Source: Luminiphilus sp.
GTDB taxonomy: Bacteria > Pseudomonadota > Gammaproteobacteria > Pseudomonadales > Halieaceae
Assembly: GCA_029251065.1 (NCBI GenBank)
Contig: JAQXEB010000137.1
Location: forward strand, 1-5,645
DNA: 5,645 nt
Direction of reading: 5' to 3'
Made by a program: the position numbers and the translations under genes
In this document: one piece after another, positions 1-5,645 of the stretch
Layout: each line of letters opens with the position of its first letter
How positions within the stretch are numbered: the first letter of the stretch is position 1
The notes under the pieces: model-generated
Seen by the model: the letters and a program-made list of their open reading frames with translations, nothing else
The model's database searches: none
Told to the model about the DNA's origin: nothing

Positions 1-11
1 GCTCGACGCCG

Positions 12-1844
12 CTAGCGATGGGGAATGATGTCAAAGGCCACTGAAATCCGAGACTGATCGGACGTAAACGGGATCGTGCCGTGCCACATGTATGAGGGAA
101 ATAAGACCAGCGAGCCTACCGCGGGTCGTACGGTACGAACCGGTGGAAGATTCAAGCCCAGTTTTTCCTCCGGCGCACCAAACTGAATAAAGCCGGCCTC
201 ATCCGTGCCCTTTGCCACCTCGTCGGGCACAGAAATATACAGTGCAGAACTGATCCAGCCTTTCGGATGTACGTGGTTGGTGTGATGGCCCTGGGTGCGA
301 AGGCGTACCGACCAGGCACCCGAGAACAGCACGTCACCGGCCCCAGTCCCGACCAAATGGCGACCCCAAAATGGATGACTCGGATCACGGGGAAATGTCG
401 CGAGTACATCACAGACGACCAACCGAATTTGCTGCTCCAGACTCTTCACAAGTGGGTCCGCGATACGGAACAAAAATCCGTTGGTCTGAGTCCCGCCGCG
501 AACACTTTGATCAATAGGGTGCGAATGGGTGTGATGAAGCGCTTCTAAGGTCGTTGCTACCGTTTGAAAATACGCCGCCGTACTCCCGTAGCCGTTTGGT
601 GCGGGCACCTCAACCTCAAAGATCATCTGCTCGTAATTAATCAGTGATGACAAACGCTCGTCGTCCGTCGCACGCAGCGCTGCACAGCGAAAAGCGAGCG
701 CCAACTGATCCAGTGGATTAACCTTAAGCACATCGGCTAACAGTCGCCCGGCACGACTCGGATCTGCGGTTTTTAGGAGCTGAACCGCAAAATCAAACTT
801 GATGCCGGCGTCGGTTGGGTAATCCCTCAATAGCCGTTCATAGGAACGTGTCATCTGCTCCAAAAATCCTTGGTCTGCCAGTGCAATGGCCTCAAGACTC
901 ATCAGTCCTGACGTTTTGGGACACCCCGATAGAAGCGCCTCGCCTACCAGGCGGTTAGCCTCCTCATGTCGATCGAGGTGCTTGAGGAACCCCACAGCCG
1001 CCTCCCACAATGCCGCATTGGTTCGATGCTCACGCGCCGCAGTCATCAAATCGCCAACGGGATCACCCGACGCATTGGTCTCTACGTGCAGCCGTGTCAC
1101 CACCTGCTGCAAGGGAATATCGGCGGAGTAGTGCTCCAAACCGCGCCGCGCAAAAGCGACTGCATCGAGTGCCTTGCCCATCTCAAGAAGCGCTTCCGCA
1201 TTGTTGCGGTAAAGGTCCGCAGAAGAAAAGCCAAGCGCCTGCGCTTGCAAGTACGACCTCGACGCCTCCTCAAAATTGCCTTGCTCGCGGTGCAACTGGC
1301 CCATTGCATAATTGAGTGAGGGCGATTGAGGCAAGTGCGTGAGCCCTCGAGCAACGAGCGTAGCCGCTTTTTCAAAGTCGCGAAGCTGTTGCGCCGCGCC
1401 AGCGGCAAGCTCCCAGCCCGATGCATCCTGAGGCGCAAGCCCGACTAATTTTTCGGCACTGCCTAAGGCCGCCTCATGGCGATTCAGTTTGAACTGCGTG
1501 AGGGCGAGCGCCTTCCAAACCCCGGGCATCTGTGGCGATAACACTGAGGCCTTCTCAAGCAAAGGTAAGGCCTTGAGCGGCTCCCCTGTCTCGCGAAGGA
1601 AATTTCCGAAATTAATGAGTAGGTCGACGCGCTCAGGCGTGATTTGCCATGCGGCGTAAAACGCTTCTCGAGTGGTTGTCGCATCGCCCAATTGAGCCGC
1701 ACCCAGTCCAAGCAAATAAAGTGCATTGGGATCGCTAGGCGCGTAAGTCAGTACCTCACGACATAGACTCATCCCCGCCGTAAAACGACCGTTTCCTAAA
1801 TGGGTCTGAATTTGCTGAAGATCTTGGCTCAGGTCACGTTTCAT
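12..1844 (-). CDS. TPR-repeat protein with C-terminal putative 2OG-Fe(II) oxygenase domain
   Basis: This is a complete 610-residue protein with no signal peptide or membrane segment, so it is probably cytoplasmic. Residues 7-377 form a TPR-like solenoid: the unit-ending Pro recurs every 34 residues at 36, 70, 104, 138 and 172, lapses at 206 (Phe) and 240 (Ser), then returns at 309, 343 and 377, giving about eleven units with one degenerate near 241-275. After a linker comes HPIDQSVRGGTQT (442-454), then a double-stranded beta-helix-like region. That region has HTNHVHPKGWISSALYI (521-537), a GxIQFGAP strand (551-558), and LVLFPSYMWHGTIPF (579-593) with R599. These match, from memory, the family annotated as putative 2OG-Fe(II) oxygenase (PF13759 type) fused to TPRs. 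H524 or H526 and H588 are the likely metal ligands and R599 the likely 2-oxoglutarate anchor; no classical HxD/E is present. The substrate is unknown, and peptide or protein hydroxylation is only a guess. The first ATG fits the TPR register, though its Shine-Dalgarno is weak. The gene diverges from a TonB-dependent receptor. Confidence 0.93.
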   Translation of the reverse strand: MKRDLSQDLQQIQTHLGNGRFTAGMSLCREVLTYAPSDPNALYLLGLGAAQLGDATTTREAFYAAWQITPERVDLLINFGNFLRETGEPLKALPLLEKASVLSPQMPGVWKALALTQFKLNRHEAALGSAEKLVGLAPQDASGWELAAGAAQQLRDFEKAATLVARGLTHLPQSPSLNYAMGQLHREQGNFEEASRSYLQAQALGFSSADLYRNNAEALLEMGKALDAVAFARRGLEHYSADIPLQQVVTRLHVETNASGDPVGDLMTAAREHRTNAALWEAAVGFLKHLDRHEEANRLVGEALLSGCPKTSGLMSLEAIALADQGFLEQMTRSYERLLRDYPTDAGIKFDFAVQLLKTADPSRAGRLLADVLKVNPLDQLALAFRCAALRATDDERLSSLINYEQMIFEVEVPAPNGYGSTAAYFQTVATTLEALHHTHSHPIDQSVRGGTQTNGFLFRIADPLVKSLEQQIRLVVCDVLATFPRDPSHPFWGRHLVGTGAGDVLFSGAWSVRLRTQGHHTNHVHPKGWISSALYISVPDEVAKGTDEAGFIQFGAPEEKLGLNLPPVRTVRPAVGSLVLFPSYMWHGTIPFTSDQSRISVAFDIIPHR

Positions 1845-1870
1845 AAGGCAGTGATCGTTCTCAGTTGTGA

Positions 1871-1900
1871 ATCATATCTAGCGCGCAGTGGCGATGCTAA
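1871..1900 (-). promoter_or_regulatory. Candidate sigma70-type promoter of the TPR-oxygenase gene
   Basis: Read on the minus strand, TTAGCA (1900-1895, four of six matches to TTGACA) is followed after 18 bases by TATGAT (1876-1871, five of six matches to TATAAT). Transcription would start near 1864, leaving a leader of about 20 bases before the ATG at 1844. That leader has no strong Shine-Dalgarno. The spacing and position are good, but the call rests on consensus matching by eye. Confidence 0.35.
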
Positions 1901-1960
1901 GCACAAGAATAACAGGCGTGGTTATAACAGTGCCAACGCAATGAAGATGGCCCGATAAAG

Positions 1961-1983
1961 CGCCTTTTGATCATCAATAAGCG
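1961..1983. repeat. Imperfect 23-bp dyad, possible operator
   Basis: The segment is symmetric about C1972. The core TTGAT-C-ATCAA (1967-1977) is perfect, and outer arms CGC (1961-1963) and GCG (1981-1983) also pair. In total nine of eleven base pairs match. It lies about 60 bases upstream of the candidate minus-strand -35 box, a suitable place for an activator or repressor of the TPR-oxygenase gene. I compared it with the Fur 7-1-7 consensus and the fit is poor. No specific regulator can be named. Confidence 0.35.
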
Positions 1984-2038
1984 ACTGCCTACCGGCACTC
2001 AGACCGATTCTCGATGACGAGGCAACATCAGGATTAAA

Positions 2039-2055
2039 TACGCAAACCTTGCGTA
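2039..2055. repeat. Perfect 7-3-7 inverted repeat, candidate operator
   Basis: TACGCAA (2039-2045) and TTGCGTA (2049-2055) are exact reverse complements around a 3-base centre ACC, a 17-bp dyad of the size bound by dimeric helix-turn-helix regulators. It sits between the two divergent genes, about 235 bases before the receptor start codon and 195 bases before the oxygenase start codon, so it could serve either or both. The arms could also pair in RNA, but no T-tract follows, so it is not an intrinsic terminator. The binding protein is unknown. Confidence 0.45.
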
Positions 2056-2248
2056 ATGCGCCGCCTTTACGAAACCTTTAGCTGGCAAGTCCGAAAAGTT
2101 CCTTAAAAAAACGTAAATAATGCGCAAACACACGGGGTTTCGGGCTACTTTGGACTTTGCAGGTATCGCGACGCACTCACTTATCCGCTATTGTCGGAGA
2201 GTTAGTGTATTTCTGCACTGCATGGGGCGTGTCGGTAAGAGCGTGCCA

Positions 2249-2261
2249 CAAGGAGTCCTTG
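2249..2261. repeat. 13-bp palindrome CAAGGAGTCCTTG upstream of receptor RBS
   Basis: Arms of 6 bases (CAAGGA and TCCTTG) flank a single central G. The one-base centre cannot form a hairpin loop without opening pairs, so a protein-binding site in DNA is more natural than an RNA hairpin. It ends 16 bases before the receptor's Shine-Dalgarno and contains an AGGAG that could act as a second, non-productive ribosome-binding sequence. A dyad of this size may be a chance occurrence. Confidence 0.25.
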
Positions 2262-2277
2262 AACTTTACTTAAAATA

Positions 2278-2283
2278 GGGAGG
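2278..2283 (+). promoter_or_regulatory. Ribosome binding site of the TonB-dependent receptor
   Basis: GGGAGG lies six bases before the ATG at 2290, which is close to ideal spacing for a strong Shine-Dalgarno. It fixes the receptor start, and the signal peptide follows directly from that ATG. The strength of the site is consistent with high expression of this outer-membrane protein. Confidence 0.85.
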
Positions 2284-2289
2284 TTTCTG

Positions 2290-5200
2290 ATGAAATCTTT
2301 TAAAAAACGCTACCTCAGTCATGCGGTAGCTGCAGCAGTTGCTGCAACACTTCCGACACTTGTTGTTGCGCAAGACGAAGAAGCCAATCTTGAAGAAGTT
2401 TTGGTAACGGGTTCACGCCTGACAAAATCTAACGTGACTTCATCAGTACCGCTCGTTCAAATTGGTGCCGAAGAAATCAACAGCCGTGGTGTTGCCCGTA
2501 TTGAAGATATGGTTAACATCCTTCCCAACGTATTTGTTTCCCAGACTGCGGAAGTTGCGAACGGCGCCACAGGTACATCTACCCTGAACCTACGTGGTCT
2601 CGGATCTTCACGTACTCTGGTATTGATTGATGGCAAGCGTCTGCCCTTTGGTAGCCCATTCTCATCATCAGCCAACGTCGATATGGTTCCTGCGCGCATG
2701 GTCGAGCGGGTTGACGTTGTTACAGCCGGCGCCTCTGCGGTATACGGCTCAGACGCGGTTGCTGGTGTTGTTAACTTCATTACTAAGAAAGACTTTGAAG
2801 GCTTCGAGTTCGACTACCAGTACGGTACGAACTACAACGCTAACGACAACGGCTACATGCAAGGCAAGCTGGCTGACGCAGAGTTCTTTGACCCCGGTTC
2901 AACGACAGCGGGTGCAGCGAGCCTCATGTCAGTCATGATGGGCGTCAACAGTGACGACGGCCGTGGCAACATTACGCTCTTCGGAAGTTACGAAGACATG
3001 CAGTCAATGATTGGTAAAGACCGCGACACGGGTGCTTGTACTCTGTTTGGCTCTGCTGATCCTTTCTGTGGCGGCTCGTCTAACTTCCGTCGTTATAACG
3101 GCACCATCGGTAATGGTGTTTCGGGAACAGTCTTCCAAGAATTAGACGGTACGATCGTGCCAATCGACTTCTCTCGAAGCGACGTGTTCTACAACTACGG
3201 TGCGGTAAACCATTATCAGCGTCCTGTTGAGCGTTGGAACTTGGGCGCAAGTGGTCACTACGAGATCACTGACAATGTTGAGGCTTACTTCGATACGACC
3301 TACATGAACAACAAAACTGAAGCGCAGATTGCAGAATCGGCTTCGTTTAACCGTCCATTCGAAACTAACTGTGATAACCCACTGTTGACTGGCGGCGCTG
3401 GACCCAACGGTGACGGTATTATGTTGGGGTCAATCACAGGTACGTTTGATGCGGATGACAACTTTGTCAGCTGTCTGGACTGGATGGCTGCGGGTAACGA
3501 GTCTGTCGATGTACAGTTCATTAACTCTCACCGAAACGTCGAAGGCGGACCTCGTGTCAGCACCTACGAGAACAGCTCATGGCGCGCCATCTTTGGCTTC
3601 CGTGGCGACATCAACGATGATTTCTCGTTTGATATCTTCGGGCAGTTCTCTGCCACTGAAGGCACTCGTATTTCGCAAAATGACTTGAACTACAACCGAG
3701 TTCAACAAGCGCTTTACATTGTCGACGACGGAAACGGCAACCCGGTTTGTCGCGACTCAAGTGGCGGCTGTGTGCCTTGGAACATCTTTGAGCGAAATGC
3801 TGACGGCACAACCGGTGTTACTGACGAAGCAGCTGCGTTTATCGCAGGTGTAGGCATCGTAACGGGTGAAACTGAGCAAACAGTGTTCGGCGGTACTATC
3901 GAAGGCGACTTCACCAACATGGGTATCCAAAGCCCCATGGCTGACTCAGGCCTCTCAGGTCTTATCGGCTTTGAAATGCGTGAAGACAAGCTCGGTCGCT
4001 TGGCAGATGACATCTCTAAGATCTCTGGCGGTCGCGGTCTGACCGGTACGGGTGGTGCGACACTGCCTATCGCTGGTGAGATTGAAGTTGAAGAAATCTT
4101 CATGGAAATGTCTATGCCACTGATCACGGGCAAGCCCATGATTCAGGAGCTGGGTCTGACCGCTGGTTATCGTTACTCTGACTACACGACTAACGGCAAC
4201 GGCGTCTCTAACTCGTTTGACGCAGACACCTACTTTGCAGGTATCAGCTGGGCACCCAACGACGAAGTTCGCTTCCGCTTTAACCAAGCCGTTGCGATTC
4301 GTGCACCAAACGTGTTCGACCTCTACGTGGGCATCAACACAGGCCTCGTTGAATTAGCACCCGTCAATGGTGACGGTGACCAATGTTCTGGCCCCACTCC
4401 AGTGGCGACTCAGGCTCAGTGTGCAAACACAGGTCTGTCAGCGGCACAGTACGGAAGTGTTGACCCCAGTGCTGCCGGTCAGTTCAACTTGATCACGGGT
4501 GGTAACCCGAACTTGGTTGCTGAAGAGGGCGAGACGACGACCTTTGGTGTTGTTATCACTCCAAGCATGATTGAGAACCTGTCGGTCTCTATCGATTACT
4601 TCGACATTGAAGTAACCGATGCGATTGGTAGCGTTCCGGCACAGACATCGTACGATCGCTGCCTGACAACGGGTGATCCCGCGTTCTGTGCGAACGTTAC
4701 ACGTGACACTGCCGGTACGCTTCACCTCTTAAACGAAGCACCTGACGGTGGTCTTTCGGGTCTGAGCCAGCAGAACGTGAACGTTTCGACGTTTGCAACA
4801 GAAGGTGTCGATCTTAACGTAACCTACATGCTCGATCTGAGCGACATGGGATCAATTAACTTCGACTACGCTGCCACTTTCCTCGATACCAACTACTCAG
4901 TTGCGATTCCAGGAGATGACAAGGTTGAGTGTGCAGGCGCTTACGCAGGTCCATGTGGTCTGCCAGCACCTGAGTACAACCACCGCTTCCTTGCTACGTG
5001 GATGACTCCTTATGACGTCGCAGTCTCAGCGACATGGCGTCATATTGGTGAAACAGACCTCTACGGTCTGGATGATCCACAGGGTTACTTGGAAGATTCC
5101 ATGGAAGAGCGTAACTACCTCGACGTAGCTGCAACTTATGACTACAGCGAGAACGTTCAGATCCGAGTTGGTGCAAACAACATTCTGGGCGACGACGCTC

Positions 5201-5304
5201 CAGTCACCACCTCGGCAGGTACCGGTACAGGTAACAACAACACGTACCCAGGCCTGTTTGACGTGAGCACCTATCTGTTTGCTGGTGTGACCGTTAAGTT
5301 CTAA
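2290..5304 (+). CDS. TonB-dependent outer-membrane receptor
   Basis: This is a complete 1004-residue TonB-dependent receptor that should carry a ligand across the outer membrane using energy from TonB-ExbB-ExbD. A signal peptide spans about residues 1-27 (basic MKSFKKR, Ala-rich core, likely cleavage after VVA). The TonB box EEVLVTG (35-41) follows almost at once, so there is no FecA-type signalling domain. The plug covers about 50-170 and includes LNLRGLGSSRTLVLIDGKR (99-117) and VYGSDAVAGVVNFITKK (151-167). The barrel shows RAPN (671-674) and GGNPNL (737-742) and ends in FAGVTVKF, with the terminal Phe expected for BAM recognition. All twelve cysteines fall into six close pairs: 250/260, 361/395, 487/494, 699/711, 791/800 and 881/889. 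The length exceeds classic siderophore receptors (about 700) and resembles the large receptors of Caulobacter, sphingomonads and marine gammaproteobacteria. The ligand cannot be read from the sequence. A terminator follows, so the gene is probably transcribed alone. Confidence 0.97.
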   Translation: MKSFKKRYLSHAVAAAVAATLPTLVVAQDEEANLEEVLVTGSRLTKSNVTSSVPLVQIGAEEINSRGVARIEDMVNILPNVFVSQTAEVANGATGTSTLNLRGLGSSRTLVLIDGKRLPFGSPFSSSANVDMVPARMVERVDVVTAGASAVYGSDAVAGVVNFITKKDFEGFEFDYQYGTNYNANDNGYMQGKLADAEFFDPGSTTAGAASLMSVMMGVNSDDGRGNITLFGSYEDMQSMIGKDRDTGACTLFGSADPFCGGSSNFRRYNGTIGNGVSGTVFQELDGTIVPIDFSRSDVFYNYGAVNHYQRPVERWNLGASGHYEITDNVEAYFDTTYMNNKTEAQIAESASFNRPFETNCDNPLLTGGAGPNGDGIMLGSITGTFDADDNFVSCLDWMAAGNESVDVQFINSHRNVEGGPRVSTYENSSWRAIFGFRGDINDDFSFDIFGQFSATEGTRISQNDLNYNRVQQALYIVDDGNGNPVCRDSSGGCVPWNIFERNADGTTGVTDEAAAFIAGVGIVTGETEQTVFGGTIEGDFTNMGIQSPMADSGLSGLIGFEMREDKLGRLADDISKISGGRGLTGTGGATLPIAGEIEVEEIFMEMSMPLITGKPMIQELGLTAGYRYSDYTTNGNGVSNSFDADTYFAGISWAPNDEVRFRFNQAVAIRAPNVFDLYVGINTGLVELAPVNGDGDQCSGPTPVATQAQCANTGLSAAQYGSVDPSAAGQFNLITGGNPNLVAEEGETTTFGVVITPSMIENLSVSIDYFDIEVTDAIGSVPAQTSYDRCLTTGDPAFCANVTRDTAGTLHLLNEAPDGGLSGLSQQNVNVSTFATEGVDLNVTYMLDLSDMGSINFDYAATFLDTNYSVAIPGDDKVECAGAYAGPCGLPAPEYNHRFLATWMTPYDVAVSATWRHIGETDLYGLDDPQGYLEDSMEERNYLDVAATYDYSENVQIRVGANNILGDDAPVTTSAGTGTGNNNTYPGLFDVSTYLFAGVTVKF

Positions 5305-5327
5305 GTTTGAACGCTAAGTAAGTACAC

Positions 5328-5355
5328 AAAGGGGGGCGTAAGCCCCCCTTTTTTT
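5328..5355 (+). terminator. Rho-independent terminator after the receptor gene
   Basis: AAAGGGGGGC (5328-5337) pairs perfectly with GCCCCCCTTT (5342-5351) around a GTAA loop, and the run of seven T extends from 5349 to 5355. The loop fits the GNRA tetraloop class, which adds stability. It begins 23 bases after the receptor stop codon at 5302-5304. It should end most receptor transcripts and separate the receptor from the next gene. On the opposite strand the T-run after the stem is only three bases, so it should act mainly in the forward direction. Confidence 0.95.
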
Positions 5356-5397
5356 ATGCAGTGCATTATGATTAAGACACTTCCACGGACACAGTTT

Positions 5398-5645
5398 ATG
5401 ACTATGGATCCAACCTCAAGCACGAACACACAACAGCTACTCGGTGATGCGATTACACAACTTCGCAGTAATAAACCCGAGAGTGCCCGCGACCTGGCTC
5501 ACCGCGCCGTGGATCTGGGACTCGATGACGCGACAGTCTGGGGGGTCATCGCATTAGCGAGTCGCAACATGGCCGACTACGATGCCGCGCAACAAGCCGC
5601 TGATCGTGCAATAGCACACCAGCCGAATAACTCACGCGCCTTCAT
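5398..5645 (+). CDS. TPR-repeat protein, 5' part only (runs off window)
   Basis: The open frame gives 82 complete residues and continues past the window end. Two TPR-like helical hairpins are visible, at about residues 12-44 and 45-78. The second reads WGVIALASRNMADYDAAQQA (48-67) and ends in P76, and a third repeat is beginning. No signal peptide is seen. I prefer the ATG at 5398; an in-frame ATG at 5368 would add ten residues but lies only 13 bases after the terminator T-run with no Shine-Dalgarno, and one at 5404 is also possible. The site upstream of 5398 is weak (CGGAC about 7 bases before). A TATGAT at 5367-5372 could be a -10 box, but no -35 box is found at normal spacing. The missing C-terminus could be a sulfotransferase, a 2OG-Fe(II) oxygenase or nothing enzymatic; these TPR fusions are common in marine gammaproteobacteria. 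The function cannot be assigned. Confidence 0.8.
   Translation, partial: MTMDPTSSTNTQQLLGDAITQLRSNKPESARDLAHRAVDLGLDDATVWGVIALASRNMADYDAAQQAADRAIAHQPNNSRAF

Larger units (their letters stand above)
1845..2289. other. Divergent intergenic regulatory region, no gene seen
   Basis: These 445 bases separate the start codons of the minus-strand TPR-oxygenase and the plus-strand receptor. I find no coding frame with a plausible ribosome binding site and no recognisable structured RNA. The region contains a candidate minus-strand promoter near the oxygenase gene and inverted repeats at 1961-1983, 2039-2055 and 2249-2261. It also holds an AT-rich patch (about 2099-2121) and short direct repeats of CCTTTA spaced 11 bases apart (2064-2069 and 2075-2080). 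No good -35/-10 pair for the receptor gene could be found, so its promoter may depend on an activator or another sigma factor. The length and the number of dyads suggest it carries the control elements for both genes. Confidence 0.6.

Noticed and set aside
267..548. Plus-strand open frame of 93 codons within the oxygenase gene.
   Set aside because: It lies antisense to the well-conserved catalytic domain and its translation shows no recognisable domain.
1967..1977. TTGATCATCAA core as a Fur box.
   Set aside because: Only about four of seven positions per half fit the Fur 7-1-7 pattern, so iron control cannot be claimed.
2150..2186. TTGGAC or TTTGCA near 2150-2161 with TTATCC (2181-2186) as a receptor promoter.
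   Set aside because: The -10 match is poor and spacing is outside the normal 16-18 bases, so I do not list it as a promoter.
2259..2276. TTGAAC (2259-2264) and TAAAAT (2271-2276) as a promoter for the receptor.
   Set aside because: The spacer is only 6 bases and transcription would begin within or after the Shine-Dalgarno.
2222..2278. An 18-codon frame starting with ATG at 2222 and ending in TAG immediately before the receptor Shine-Dalgarno, suggestive of a leader peptide.
   Set aside because: There is no Shine-Dalgarno before the ATG, no runs of a regulatory amino acid, and no attenuator hairpin after it.
3714..4139. Minus-strand open frame of 141 codons within the receptor gene.
   Set aside because: It is a shadow of the receptor coding frame; the product is low-complexity, rich in Pro and Ser, with no family features.
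5367..5372. TATGAT as the -10 box of the downstream TPR gene.
   Set aside because: No acceptable -35 box lies 16-18 bases upstream (the position falls in the C-run of the terminator), and there is no extended -10 TG.

Overview
This window holds three protein-coding genes typical of an aquatic gammaproteobacterium. The gene style suggests the OM60/NOR5 (Halieaceae) or SAR92 neighbourhood: a roughly 1000-residue TonB-dependent receptor with paired loop cysteines beside a TPR protein that ends in a 2OG-Fe(II) oxygenase-like domain. This placement is inferred from gene style and moderate GC content, because no rRNA or other phylogenetic marker is present.

Layout. Bases 12-1844 (minus strand) encode a complete 610-residue protein. 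It has an N-terminal solenoid of about eleven TPR-like units, most on an exact 34-residue period, followed by a C-terminal putative 2OG-Fe(II) oxygenase domain of the PF13759-like type. Bases 1845-2289 are a 445-base divergent intergenic region with no convincing gene. It contains a plausible sigma70-type promoter for the minus-strand gene and several dyad-symmetric elements, the cleanest being a 7-3-7 inverted repeat at 2039-2055. Bases 2290-5304 (plus strand) encode a complete 1004-residue TonB-dependent outer-membrane receptor with signal peptide, TonB box, plug, barrel and terminal Phe. A strong intrinsic terminator with a GTAA loop follows at 5328-5355. From 5398 to the window end runs the 5' part of a second TPR protein, cut off by the edge.

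How the genes may work together. The receptor should import an unidentified ligand across the outer membrane using TonB energy. It lacks the N-terminal signalling domain of FecA-type transducers, so its control should be by ordinary transcription factors acting in the long upstream region. The TPR-oxygenase gene is transcribed divergently from the same region and may be co-regulated. Its role is unknown; modification of a peptide, protein or imported ligand is possible. The downstream TPR gene is separated from the receptor by the terminator and may be a second TPR-enzyme fusion, but its C-terminal domain is outside the window. I see no mobile element, CRISPR array, RNA gene or clear defence system. 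The main points of interest are the conserved-looking but non-standard metal-binding motif of the oxygenase, the TPR genes on both sides of the receptor, and the operator-like palindromes between the divergent genes.
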